Assembly (NCBI RefSeq): GCF_003892345.1
Contig: NZ_RRUE01000002.1
Span: 443,655 to 507,654 of the forward strand
Length of the DNA: 64,000 nt
Direction of reading: 5' to 3'
DNA from: Lautropia dentalis
Lineage (GTDB): Bacteria > Pseudomonadota > Gammaproteobacteria > Burkholderiales > Burkholderiaceae_E
A model generated the notes under the pieces. It was not told the DNA's origin. It saw only the letters and a list, made by a program, of their open reading frames with translations, and ran no database searches. Numbering within the stretch: the stretch's first letter is position 1; every line of letters starts with the position of its first letter. Both the position numbers and the translations under genes were made by a program. This document shows positions 35,530-44,673 of this stretch, in pieces.

Positions 35530-36921
35530 TCAGGCTACCGGGTTCTCCAGCAGGCTTTCGTCCTTGGTCTCGTGGATGGACAGCAGTGCCAGCAGCGACA
35601 GCACGCCATTGATGGCCAGATAGACCCCCACCCCGATCAGCCCGAAGCGGGCGTTCAGTTCGATGGCCACGATGGTGGCCACCGACGCCCCCACGATGGC
35701 TGCCAGGTTGTACGCCAGCGAAGAGCCCGAATAGCGCACATTGGTGGGAAAGAGTTCGGGCAGCAGCGCCGCCATCGGCCCGAAGGTAAAGCCCATGATG
35801 AACATGCCCACCACGATGAAGGTCAGCACACCAGCAGGGGTGGCATGCTCGAGGAACAGCGGCATGGCCAGACCCAGGGCAATGATGGCCACCGTCACCC
35901 AGATCAGCCAGCGGCGACGGCCGATGCGGTCGGCCACCACCCCCGACAGGCTGGTGGCAATGCCGAACACCACGGCACCGATCATCAGGATACCGGTGAA
36001 CGTGTTGGCCGGAATGCCCAGCCCCATGGCATGGCCAGCCGGCGACAGCGTGACCGGTGTCTTGGAGTACACCTGCACGAAGGCCGTCATCACGTAGAAC
36101 AGCACATAGGTGGCCACCATGATGAACGTGCCCTGCACGATGGGCTTCCAGAACTTCACCACCACTTCCTTCACCGGCGCGTTGAGCGTCTGCTTGCGAT
36201 GCTCGGCCTCCCGGTACACGTGACTCTCGTGCAGGCTCAGCCGCACGTACAGGCCCACCGCCACCATCAGCAGCGAGGCAATGAACGGGATACGCCAGGC
36301 CCATTCCACCAGCACCTCGGAGCCGAACCAGGCACTCACCCCAAAGAAGGCCCCATTGGCCAGCAGCAGCCCCAGCGGTGCGCCCAGCTGCGGGAAGGTA
36401 CCGAACCAGGCCCGCTTGCCATCCGGTGCGTTCTCGGTGGCCACCAGGGCGGCACCGCCCCATTCGCCACCCAGGCCCAGCCCCTGCCCCATCCGGAACA
36501 CGCACAGCAGAATGGGCGCCCAGATGCCGATGCTCTGATAGTTGGGCAGCAGGCCGATGGCCACCGTGGACAGGCCCATCAGCAGCAGCGAGGCCACCAG
36601 TGTCTTCTTGCGGCCGATCTTGTCGCCGAAGTGACCGAACAGCATGGCACCGAACGGGCGGGCAAAGAAGGCCAGCGCCAGCGTGGACATCGACAGCAGG
36701 ATGGCGACGTGGTCATCGCTCTTGTCGAAGAACTGGGTGTTGAAGACCAGCACCGCCGCGGCTGCGTAGATGTAGTAGTCGTAAAACTCGATGGCCGTGC
36801 CCACCATCGAGGCAATGGCCACCTTGTAAGGATTGTTGCGCAGGTGAAGTGCAGACTCCGGATGCGGAGCGGAAGGGTCAGCAGCAGCCACAGACCCGGA
36901 AGCAGAATGTGCGTCGTTCAT
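35530..36921 (-). CDS. MHS-family MFS transporter
   Basis: 463 residues from the ATG at 36921. Twelve membrane segments. Metabolite:H+ symporter signatures: VGTAIEFYDYYIYAAAAVLVF, FFARPFGAMLFGHFGDKIGRKKTLVA, GLGLGGEWGGAALVATENAP and VVADRIGRRRWLIWVTV. Members import organic acids, betaine/proline or shikimate; the substrate here is unknown. The first ~25 residues are hydrophilic. It lies 57 bases upstream of the DUF2726 start on the same strand, so cotranscription is possible. Confidence 0.85.
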   Translation of the reverse strand: MNDAHSASGSVAAADPSAPHPESALHLRNNPYKVAIASMVGTAIEFYDYYIYAAAAVLVFNTQFFDKSDDHVAILLSMSTLALAFFARPFGAMLFGHFGDKIGRKKTLVASLLLMGLSTVAIGLLPNYQSIGIWAPILLCVFRMGQGLGLGGEWGGAALVATENAPDGKRAWFGTFPQLGAPLGLLLANGAFFGVSAWFGSEVLVEWAWRIPFIASLLMVAVGLYVRLSLHESHVYREAEHRKQTLNAPVKEVVVKFWKPIVQGTFIMVATYVLFYVMTAFVQVYSKTPVTLSPAGHAMGLGIPANTFTGILMIGAVVFGIATSLSGVVADRIGRRRWLIWVTVAIIALGLAMPLFLEHATPAGVLTFIVVGMFIMGFTFGPMAALLPELFPTNVRYSGSSLAYNLAAIVGASVATIVAIELNARFGLIGVGVYLAINGVLSLLALLSIHETKDESLLENPVA

Positions 36922-37344
36922 GATGAGGAAACAGGGTACAGGACAGACGGGGGTACCCGGCCACGGACCTGCCACCCGCGCAGCCGGCATGCGGCCACAG
37001 GTGGCACTTCCTGCAGGGAAACACCCGAAGAAGGATCAACGGCCCGCTGTCTGCTCGTCTCGTGAAGAAGCGCTGTGGCAGCCGGGTGCGGGGCCCTGAT
37101 CAGCCCTGGTCACGTCCCTATGCAGGAACGTGCAGACGGCTGCCTCCCGGACAGGGAGCCCCTCGGGCCCGATGCCTGATCGGGCCATTCCCGGCCACCC
37201 CGGGCCACGAACCCTGGTGAGGTCCGTGCCCGCAGGGGCGAAACCGGCTATTGTCGGACAGGAAGGGGGGTGTTGTGAAGGGGAGACGGGGAAGGCGCCC
37301 GACAAAGTTTGGGGCGACGGCCGGGATCATTCACCTCGACGACC
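36922..37344. other. intergenic, hairpin-containing
   Basis: 423 bases between two minus-strand genes. An 8-bp stem with a 5-base loop (GGCCCGAT / ATCGGGCC, 37166-37186) is present without a U-tract. The promoter of the MHS transporter should lie in the left part. No gene is supported. Confidence 0.35.
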
Positions 37345-37815
37345 TCAAAAGCCGAAATTCAGCCTGAAACTGCTCAGCGAATCGATCTGGCTTGCAAGCC
37401 CGACGACAAACACGAACAAAAACACAATGGCGTAGACCAGATACCAGAACCAATCATCACTCAGGGGAAGCACAGAACGTTTTTCCCGTCGCTGTCCGTC
37501 TTCCTGAACGGGTAATGCTGAATCATCATCCTCTCTGCAAGGCAAGGTATGGTCACGATCCGCAAAAATGGTTTTCTTCAAAACAATCAACAGCAAGACC
37601 GTTCCCAGAACGATATACCAGTACTGGATCACGAAAACGACCATCTTGAGCAACGAAACGAAGAAGCCACCAGCGATCATTACAAGCAGAACAAGCGCTG
37701 CTGTCAAAAAAAACGGTTCCTTGCTCCTTTTCTTTGTTTTGCAAGAAAGAGCAGATACTGACCGACAAGTATTCTCGCTGGATTTTTCATCAAAATTCAT
37801 CAACAGATTACCCAT
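37345..37815 (-). CDS. small membrane protein, low GC
   Basis: 156 residues, family not recognised. Cytoplasmic-looking N-terminus, then a hydrophobic block (FFLTAALVLLVMIAGGFFVSLLKMVVFVIQYWYIVLGTVLLLIV), a charged loop with CREDDDSALPVQEDGQRREKR, and a final helix (WYLVYAIVFLFVFVVGLA). GC is far below the chromosomal average. Its ATG overlaps the stop of the upstream gene (ATGGGTAA), so it was probably translated by coupling with the now IS-split gene. Confidence 0.65.
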   Translation of the reverse strand: MGNLLMNFDEKSSENTCRSVSALSCKTKKRSKEPFFLTAALVLLVMIAGGFFVSLLKMVVFVIQYWYIVLGTVLLLIVLKKTIFADRDHTLPCREDDDSALPVQEDGQRREKRSVLPLSDDWFWYLVYAIVFLFVFVVGLASQIDSLSSFRLNFGF

Positions 37816-38010
37816 TTGCCTTTACCGACAATATTTCAATAAAAAACAATCCTCCATCCAGGACCCATTTCACCAAAAAAAACAGGGTCTTCGCGGATCA
37901 GTGTGGGTGAGATGGGGAGCGAAATTGGCGTTTGACGCCTGAAATCAAGGACTTTACAGCACAGATGATGATGTCGTATCGTGCATCGATACTGGATCGA
38001 GGTGCTGTGC

Positions 38011-39257
38011 ATGAAAACAGGTCGCAGTCTGAGGGAACTTTTGTCCGTTCCCGGCTTCGTGGCATCGGCGAGGTTGAAGGGAATCTTCGGGGACCCCAAG
38101 GCGAGAGTCGTGCAGCTGAGACGCCGAAAAAAACGGCCATTTGCTCAAATTGCGGGCAGCGCTGCCGGGGGCGTTACGACCAGCGGAGGTGCCGTGTGCG
38201 GGATCTTCGGGTGGCAGGCTGGATGGTGTACCTGGAGTTCGAACGTTGGCGGGTACGGTGTTCGGGGTGCGGCGGCGTGCATGTAGAACGGCTTGACTGG
38301 CTGGCGCAGAATCCACGCTATACCGAGCGCTTTGCGCTGCATGTCGGCAGGTTGTGCACGAGCATGAGCAACAAGGCCGTGGCAGAGCTGGAGCGGCTTC
38401 ACGACAGCACGGTGAAGGATCTGTCGAAGCTGTACATGCAGGAACAGGTTCGTCGTGCCGGTCGGCTCAGGCCCAGAGCGATAGGCATCGATGAGATAGC
38501 GGTCAGAAAGGGGCATGACTATCGCGTGGTGGTCAGTGATCTGGACCAGGGCAGACCGATATGGATGGGCGGCAACGGACGCACGCAAGCCGATGTGGAG
38601 CAGTTCTTCGCCCAGCTGGGGAGCAAGGCAAGCGATGGCATCGAGCTTGTGGTGATCGACATGTGGCGCCCGTTTCGCAACGCGGTGCGCGACAAGGCTC
38701 CCAACGCAGCGATCGTGTTCGACAAGTTCCACATCATGCGGCATCTCTCGAAGGCGCTCGATCAGGTCAGGCGCGACGAGTACAGGCGTCTGCAAGGCAA
38801 GGACAGGTCGTGGATCAAGGGGCAGCGCTATACGCTGCTGTCGGCACGGGAGAACCTGACATTGGAGGGACGGCAGGCACTCAAGAAGCTGCTGGCAGCC
38901 AATCGGCGGCTGAACACGGCCTACCTGCTGAAGGAGTCGTTTGGGCAGCTGTGGAGCTACAGAACCGAGCGCGGTGCCAGGGCGTTCTTCGAGCGCTGGA
39001 AACAGAGTCTGCGATGGCAGCGTCTTGAACCGTACCGAAAGTTTGCCGAAATGATCGAGCGGCACTGGGATGGCATTGCCGCCTACTGCCGACCCGAGAA
39101 CAAGGTCAGCCTGGGGATGGTGGAGGGGCTGAACAACAAGATCCGGGTCATTCAGCGCAGTGCTTACGGATACCGGGATGAGGACTATCTGAGGCTCAAG
39201 GTCATTGCCAGTTTCCTGCCCCCGCTACCCGAAAACGCCCGATTGCACCCACACTGA
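38011..39257 (+). CDS. ISL3 transposase, apparently expressed by -1 frameshift
   Basis: The N-terminal part starts at ATG 38011 (GAGGTG upstream) and reads MKTGRSLRELLSVPGFVASA and then GDPKARVVQLRRRKK. The rest, in the -1 frame, contains the zinc finger CSNCGQRC..CSGCG and the DDE core IGIDEIAVRKGHDYRVVV, ELVVIDMWRPFRNAV, NKVSLGMVEGLNNKIRVIQRSAYGYRD, ending LPENARLHPH. The frames meet at A AAA AAA (38127-38133). A -1 slip there gives a 415-residue protein, normal for ISL3; without it translation ends after 91 residues. The second frame alone from 37932 would have an N-terminus unlike the family. Confidence 0.8.
38127..38133 (+). other. A_AAA_AAA slippery heptamer
   Basis: Seven A residues are placed in the upstream frame as CGA AAA AAA CGG, the optimal bacterial -1 slip configuration. 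Slipping back one base continues as AAA AAA ACG GCC into the transposase body. Transcriptional slippage or an assembly error at the homopolymer are the alternatives. Confidence 0.65.
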
Positions 39258-39447
39258 TCCGCGAAGACCCAAAAAAACCACCAACCAGAAACATGAACAA
39301 CAAGACAACAACAAAAACACAAACAAAACCGGAAAGATGTTTTTGTTCATTACGCCTCAAACCTGTGGAAACAGGATTTTTGAGGTCGTCACAATCACCT
39401 GGTTCCCGTCCAGGCTCAGACAGATTTTCATGTTGATCTCTATCCAT

Positions 39448-39765
39448 CACAACCTCTTCCGGAAATTATTCAGACACTCACCACCCACCAGCCTGTACCC
39501 TAACAGCCCAGGCCACCAGCCCCACCCAGACCAGCGGACACCCCGCCATGGTGGGCGGCCCCCCGGGAAAAACAATGCCGGCCTGTCGATATATTTGACA
39601 CAAAACACGATCCCACTCACAAACAGGACCTGTCTTGCTCCTGATGAAACGTTACCTGACATTTCTTTCCCTTTTATCTGTAAAATCACTTCTGTTCTTG
39701 AAACGGAATCAGTCTGATTCCGCGACGCATACCTCTCCCCCTTACCTCTGTTACCCATCCTCATC
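39448..39765. other. intergenic before TonB receptor gene
   Basis: 318 bases, AT-rich. It contains a perfect 19-base palindrome at 39704-39722 and the upstream side of the split membrane-protein gene. No further gene is supported; no clear Fur box was recognised. Confidence 0.35.
39704..39722 (+). promoter_or_regulatory. perfect palindrome, candidate operator
   Basis: CGGAATCAGTCTGATTCCG is a perfect inverted repeat with a single central T, 43 bases upstream of the receptor ATG. It is not a Fur consensus. Its position fits a repressor or activator site for the receptor gene. Confidence 0.45.
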
Positions 39766-40752
39766 ATGGCTCACATGCCTTCTGCCGTTCCGGCATCGAC
39801 TGGCGCATCGGTGCGTCCGGCTTCTCCAGACGCGTCCATGCCACAGCGCCGCCGCAATCCGCTACTGGCCCTGCTGGTGGCCGGCCTGTTCGGTACACCC
39901 GTGTTTGCACTGGCCCAGGCCGACACCACCCCACCCGCAGGAAACACCGATACGACCTCTTCCGCCAGCCAGCCGGAAAGCCACAACGAAAACCCCCATG
40001 ACGGCAGCGCCATGCTGGGCAGTGTCCGTGTCTCTGCAACCCGCGACATGACCACCGGCACGGCCAGCACCGGCCTGCCGCTGACGGCGCGCGAAACGCC
40101 CCAGTCCCTGAGCACCATGGACCGCCAGACCATCGAGGAGCGCTCGCTGACCAGTGTGGACGGCGTGCTGCGCCACACGATGGGCGTGATGGTGGGTCTG
40201 TACGATCCGCAGCGGCCGGTGTATTACGTGCGCGGCTTCCGGGTTCAGGACTTCCAGATGGACGGGCTGCCCGTCTACAGCGATGACACCAACCAGCAGT
40301 TCGACTCGGCCTTCCTCGAACGGGTCGATACGGTACGCGGTGCCAACGGCATCCGGACCGGGGTGGGGGTCCCGTCGGCCACGGTGAACATGATCCGCAA
40401 GCGTCCGGGCAAGACCCTGGGGGGCAGGGTGGCTGCCACGGTGGGCCGCTGGGACTTCTACCGGCTGGAAGCCGACCTGAACGCACCGCTCACGGCCGAT
40501 GGCAGCGTGCGCAGCCGTTTCGTTGTGGCACCGCAGAAGGAGCACACCTTCTACAACCGCAACAAGAAGGAAAAGTTCTCCTTCATGGGCATCGTGGAAG
40601 CCGATCTGGGCTCGGCCACCACCGTGTCGCTGGGCTATCAGCGGCAGAACAATGACCCAACCGCGCCGATATGGGGCTACTGGGCCAATCTGAGCTATGC
40701 CAACTATGGCGAGCCGCGGATGATGAAGCTGACGTTCCGGGCGAAGTTCTGA
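39766..40752 (+). pseudogene. TonB-dependent siderophore receptor with large internal deletion
   Basis: 328 residues, against about 700-800 for the family. A signal peptide (LLALLVAGLFGTPVFALA) and a complete plug domain are present: VRVSATRDMTTGTASTGLPL, TPQSLSTMDRQTIEERSLT, VYYVRGFRVQDFQMDGLP and FLERVDTVRGANGI. The first few barrel strands follow (VAATVGRWDFYRLEADLNAPL). After NNDPTAPIWGYWA the sequence passes directly into a typical C-terminal strand, YGEPRMMKLTFRAKF. About 400 residues of barrel are missing in frame, so the product cannot form a normal 22-strand barrel. Confidence 0.82.
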
Positions 40753-40820
40753 TCAGACGGTACCCACCCCGGCAAGCCATGGGAGAATAGGCGCAACGCA
40801 ATCCGACCGCCTGTTTTCCC

Positions 40821-41996
40821 ATGCAACGCTACCTCGAACGCGCCATTGCCTGGCGCCGCCACCTGCACCAGCATCCCGAAGAATCCTTCGAGGAGGTGCA
40901 GACCGCCCAGTACATCGTCGACGAGCTGAAGGGGCTGAAGCACGCACGCATCGAGCGGCTGACGCCCACCAGCGTGGTGCTGGTATTCGATACCGGCCGG
41001 CCAGGCGCACGCATTGGCCTGCGCGCCGATACCGACGCCCTGCCGGTGCAGGAAGACCGCCCCGACCTGCCTTTCGCCTCGAAGGTACCGGGCAAGATGC
41101 ACGCCTGCGGGCACGATGGTCATACCGCCATCCTGATGGCCACCTGCCTGTACATCGACGAGCACATCGACGAATTCAGTGGCCAGATCCACGCCATTTT
41201 CCAGCACGCCGAGGAAATCCTGCCCGGCGGCGCCCGCGAGATGGTGGCCACCGGTTATTTCGATGATTTCGACTTCATCTACGGGCAGCATCTGGTGTCG
41301 CCGGTGCCGACCGGCGTCATCGACATCAAGGCCGGGCCGGCCACGGCCAACACGGATGCCTACAACATCACCATTCACGGCAAGGGTGGTCATGCGGCGA
41401 TGCCAGACCTGAGCATCGATCCGGTAGTGATCGGCGCCCAGTTCGTAACGGCGCTGCAGAGTGTGGTGTCGCGGAAGTTTTCGCCGCACGACCGGGTGGT
41501 GATCTCCAACACGATGTTCCATGCAGGCACCGCACAGAACATCATCCCGCACACGGCAAAGCTCACCGGCAGCGTACGCACGATGACGCCTGAACATCGC
41601 GAGCGCGCCCGGGCCGCCATCGAAGCCCTGCTGAAGGGCCTGTGCGAGGCCCATGGTGCCACCTGGGATATCGAATACGAGGTGGGCTACGACGCCACAT
41701 TCAACGATCCGGAAAAGACCGCCATCGTCCGCGAGATTGCGAAGGAACGCTTTGGGAATGCCGTGACGGAGCTGCCGCCCCTGATGGCCGGCGAGGATTT
41801 CAGCGCCTTTGCACGCCGGGTACCGTCAACCTATGTGTTCATCGGGGCGTCCAATGCCGAATTTAGCTACCCCCACCATCATCCGAAGTTCGGACTGGAT
41901 GAGGCCAGCTTCGAATACGGGCTGGGGATGATGGTGGCGGTGGCGAAGAACGCTGCCCGGTTCTCCAGAAAGGCCAGTCAGAAAGCAGACGCCTGA
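40821..41996 (+). CDS. M20 family amidohydrolase
   Basis: 391 residues. M20 peptidase/hippurate-hydrolase type: WRRHLHQHPEESFEE near the start, metal ligands in HACGHDGHTAIL, catalytic Glu in FQHAEEILPGGAREMVATG, dimer-domain GKGGHAAMPDLSIDP and the C-terminal MAGEDFSAFARRVPSTYVFIG. Enzymes of this group cleave N-acyl amino acids or related amides in the cytoplasm with a di-metal centre; the substrate is not known. It follows the receptor remnant by 68 bases on the same strand. Confidence 0.9.
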   Translation: MQRYLERAIAWRRHLHQHPEESFEEVQTAQYIVDELKGLKHARIERLTPTSVVLVFDTGRPGARIGLRADTDALPVQEDRPDLPFASKVPGKMHACGHDGHTAILMATCLYIDEHIDEFSGQIHAIFQHAEEILPGGAREMVATGYFDDFDFIYGQHLVSPVPTGVIDIKAGPATANTDAYNITIHGKGGHAAMPDLSIDPVVIGAQFVTALQSVVSRKFSPHDRVVISNTMFHAGTAQNIIPHTAKLTGSVRTMTPEHRERARAAIEALLKGLCEAHGATWDIEYEVGYDATFNDPEKTAIVREIAKERFGNAVTELPPLMAGEDFSAFARRVPSTYVFIGASNAEFSYPHHHPKFGLDEASFEYGLGMMVAVAKNAARFSRKASQKADA

Positions 41997-42143
41997 CGCC
42001 TGCAGCATCGTCACATCACCAGATCATCCGTGGATTTCAGGACAGACTGAGGAATGGGGGTTGACGGCCAGACGGAACGAATGGTCACAAGGCAAATGGC
42101 CTCCGTGCTCACCGAAGATCCCCTACGGCGATACCCCTTATAT

Positions 42144-43925
42144 TCAGGCCGCCTTGCGGTGATAGTGCCGCAAGGCATGCTCCCGTCGCCGGCCACTGCT
42201 GAAGGCGGACACGCGCTTCAGGTAGCCGATGACGCGCGTGCCGTAATCGATATCGTCCGAGCCGCAATGGCTGCAGGCGTGCAGGGTACGCTTGTCGATG
42301 TGGCCGCATTCGTTGCATATGGTGATGCGGACATTGATGCAGAAATAGTTGCAGCCCGTGCGCGCCGCAATGTCCAGCAATGAGCGGTAGCCGGATTCGG
42401 GCAGCGCTTCGTCGAGGTTCAGGTGCAGGGCCGAGCCGCCATCGAGCCAGTCCACCAGCTCGCGGCCATGCAGCAGGAACTTGTCCAGCGCGTTGATTTC
42501 CTCGTCTTCCACGACGTAGAAATAGGAGTTGTAGCAGTCGCGACTGACCTTGTAGCCATCGGCCCGGTCCCAGCGGGCGTTCTTGACACCGAGGTTTTCG
42601 GCCGGCACGAATTCGGTGTTGAATTTCACGCCGTAATGGCGGCTGGCCGCCTGGTTGGCCTCGAAGATGACTTTCAGGCGATCCTGCACGAAGCGGACAT
42701 AGTCGTCGTTGTAGCCCACGGTGATGCCGCAGGCTTCGGCCGCCTCGGCCATGCCATTGATGCCGATAGTGAGAAACTGCTTGTCCAGCGTGATGAACCC
42801 GGCATCGTAGACGGGCAGCATGTGGGCAGCCTGATATTCTTCCATCAGCCGGCGGTAGGCAAACTGGTATTTGTGAATCTTCGCCACCTCTGTTGCCAGA
42901 TCACGCCCGTCCTGTTCCAGCCGGTTCATGTTGAGGGTGATGACATTGATGGAACCGGTGGCCACTCCCCCTGCCCCCAGCGTATAGGAAAAGGTACGGT
43001 CCTCGATGGCGTTGCGCAGGCGGCAGCAGGAGGCCAGTGAATCCGGGTTGTCCGACAGGTACACGAAGAAGGAATTGCCTTCGGCCAGCTCATGGGCCAT
43101 CTGGCTGGCAAAGACATCATCCTTGCACTTGCCGCCGTCGGTCAGCATGGCGGCCGTCACCACCGGGAAGGTCAGCACCGCTCTGGTGCGCTCCTGGTTG
43201 AACCATTTCAGGAAGAAAAGCTGCAGTCTGGCCACGCTGTCCCAGTTGGGCTTGCTGAAGTCCGGAAACACGAAGTCCCCGAACATGGCCTCGAAGTAGT
43301 AGCGGTCGTACACCGAGATATTCCAGAACGCACTCTGGTAGCCACGCGCCGCCGCCGGCTGGTTGATGCTGTAGACCACCTGCTGCAGGTGGTTGGCCAC
43401 CTCGTCGGCATGGGTGGTCAGATAGTCATCGCCATAGTCCTTGCGGGCAAAATGGTCGAAGTAGGTGAGAAATTCCACGGTGGCCACGGCACCGGCAAAC
43501 TGGGCGCTGATGGCAAACACCAGATTGATGAACGAGCCGCAGAATGAGGCCAGATGCTCGGGCGCTTTGGATTCGCCCCCCAGCTTCGTCAGGCCGTGCG
43601 TGAGAAACGGATAGAGCGTGACCGACACACAGTAGGGCTTGAGGCTGGTCTCATCGTGGACGTAGATTTCATGCGCCTCGATTTGGCGGATGTATTCGTC
43701 GGCAGTGGCCTGGTCGAAGCATTCGGCAATCTTGCGGGAGACCAGCTGACGGTTGATCTGCACGAAGAAATCCTTCATCAGCTCCGTTTCCATCGTGGCA
43801 ATGTTCTTCTGCGTCACGTTGGCATTGGCGTCCATGCGGGAACCGTCGGCCGCGTTGTGGGCGCCGATGTAGTCGTTGATGAATTGCAGTTTTCCGCGCA
43901 GCTGTTCGGGATGCAGCCGAATCAT
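42144..43925 (-). CDS. nrdD: anaerobic ribonucleoside-triphosphate reductase
   Basis: 593 residues from the ATG at 43925, preceded by AGGAGATCCCC. It reduces NTPs to dNTPs without oxygen using a glycyl radical. Landmarks: NANVTQKNIATMETELMKDF, active-site SCCRLRNAIED, SGS-type loop TGSINVITLNMNRL, zinc-binding CNECGHIDKRTLHACSHCG, and the glycyl-radical motif TRVIGYLKRVSAFS near the end. It is paired with nrdG, which lies upstream with a 124-base gap. Confidence 0.93.
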   Translation of the reverse strand: MIRLHPEQLRGKLQFINDYIGAHNAADGSRMDANANVTQKNIATMETELMKDFFVQINRQLVSRKIAECFDQATADEYIRQIEAHEIYVHDETSLKPYCVSVTLYPFLTHGLTKLGGESKAPEHLASFCGSFINLVFAISAQFAGAVATVEFLTYFDHFARKDYGDDYLTTHADEVANHLQQVVYSINQPAAARGYQSAFWNISVYDRYYFEAMFGDFVFPDFSKPNWDSVARLQLFFLKWFNQERTRAVLTFPVVTAAMLTDGGKCKDDVFASQMAHELAEGNSFFVYLSDNPDSLASCCRLRNAIEDRTFSYTLGAGGVATGSINVITLNMNRLEQDGRDLATEVAKIHKYQFAYRRLMEEYQAAHMLPVYDAGFITLDKQFLTIGINGMAEAAEACGITVGYNDDYVRFVQDRLKVIFEANQAASRHYGVKFNTEFVPAENLGVKNARWDRADGYKVSRDCYNSYFYVVEDEEINALDKFLLHGRELVDWLDGGSALHLNLDEALPESGYRSLLDIAARTGCNYFCINVRITICNECGHIDKRTLHACSHCGSDDIDYGTRVIGYLKRVSAFSSGRRREHALRHYHRKAA

Positions 43926-44049
43926 GGGGATCTCCTGATGAATGACGATGATGGAAAGAGGCCCGGCACAATGGGCCGAACCATGGTTCCAGCCGCATCG
44001 GAATGCACCGGAACCCTGCTTCGAAAGCATGGATGACTGAAGGCGCCTG

Positions 44050-44610
44050 TCAGGCCGCCTGCAGGACACCTGAGCGGAACGCGGAATCCCCTGGCTGGAC
44101 AAGGGGAATGACCCGCTTCCGGGCAGGTGCAGGAGCCGCTTCCCGGATGAACAGGTGATTGAGCACGTCACCGGAAGGCACGTGAATGAAACGCTGGTTG
44201 GTGGTGGGGCTGTCCAGTCCGCCCTGCTCCGGCATCCAGCGGCCGGTCTTCAGGTAGGTGAGATGGGGAATGAAGCAACCGGACTGCGCTTCCAGTTCGT
44301 CACGTTCCAGGCCGGTATAAAGGCAGGTTTTCAGGCCGGCGCGGGTGACGGCCACCAGCAGGCGTTCCAGCGGCTCCGGCAGCCATTCACCCCCCATGAA
44401 CAGCACACAGCTGATCAGGCCACGGTAACGGGACAGACGGCTCTGCAGATAGTCTTCAGTCAGTACGCTACCCAGGCCGGCCTTCCAGCTGTCCGCACTG
44501 TGGCAGCCCCTGCAACGCAGCAGGCAGCCGGAGAACAGAAAGGCCAGCGATACCTCGCCGGGTACCTCCTGCCAGACGATCTGTTCAGATGTGAACCGTA
44601 GCTGCTGCAT
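44050..44610 (-). CDS. nrdG: anaerobic RNR-activating radical SAM protein
   Basis: 186 residues from the ATG at 44610 (GTG 44622 possible). The radical-SAM cluster motif CLLRCRGC (C-x3-C-x2-C) follows FLFSG near the N-terminus. FMGGEWLPEPLERLLVAV matches the SAM-contacting GGE motif. It generates the glycyl radical on NrdD. First gene of nrdG-nrdD on the minus strand; tandem NrdR boxes lie directly upstream. Confidence 0.9.
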   Translation of the reverse strand: MQQLRFTSEQIVWQEVPGEVSLAFLFSGCLLRCRGCHSADSWKAGLGSVLTEDYLQSRLSRYRGLISCVLFMGGEWLPEPLERLLVAVTRAGLKTCLYTGLERDELEAQSGCFIPHLTYLKTGRWMPEQGGLDSPTTNQRFIHVPSGDVLNHLFIREAAPAPARKRVIPLVQPGDSAFRSGVLQAA

Positions 44611-44625
44611 GACCCTCACCACAAG

Positions 44626-44673
44626 GCACGTTATTTAGTGGTGATTAGAACACAGGAACACTAGATGTTGTGT
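44626..44673 (-). promoter_or_regulatory. tandem NrdR boxes upstream of nrdGD
   Basis: ACACTAGATGTTGTGT (44658-44673) matches the NrdR-box consensus at 13 of 16 positions. GCACGTTATTTAGTGG (44626-44641) is a weaker match in the same phase. Their centres are 32 bases apart, about three helical turns, the typical paired arrangement. NrdR represses ribonucleotide reductase genes when dATP is high. The proximal box ends 15 bases before the nrdG start. Confidence 0.7.

Larger units (their letters stand above)
37885..39270 (+). mobile_element. ISL3-family insertion sequence, 1386 bp
   Basis: Perfect 25-base terminal inverted repeats begin GGGTCTTCGCGGATCAGTG (37885-37909 and 39246-39270). Both flanks are A-rich (AAAAAACA on the left, AAAAAAAC on the right), consistent with but not proving the 8-base duplication usual for ISL3. 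It carries one transposase gene read through a frameshift site. It interrupts a small membrane-protein gene. Confidence 0.9.
37808..39447 (-). pseudogene. small membrane-protein gene split by ISL3 element
   Basis: From ATG 39447 (AGAGG five bases upstream) the minus strand encodes MDRDQHENLSEPG and then a hydrophobic HLSGFVCVFVVVLLFMFLVGG up to the element edge at 39271. Beyond the element, from 37884, an open frame continues to a TAA at 37810-37808. Depending on how the A-rich target is resolved, excision gives about 83 residues continuing LVKWVLDGGLFFIEIL. The rejoined stop overlaps the start of the next gene. The exact join is uncertain by one or two bases because both flanks are poly-A. 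Confidence 0.55.

Noticed and set aside
34882-37065. 727-codon plus-strand frame opposite AraC, DUF2726 and MHS genes
   Set aside because: It spans three real minus-strand genes and their gaps and has no recognisable domain.
37932-38132. N-terminal extension of the ISL3 transposase in its main frame
   Set aside because: The residues encoded there do not look like ISL3, while the other frame gives a family-like N-terminus ending at the slippery site.
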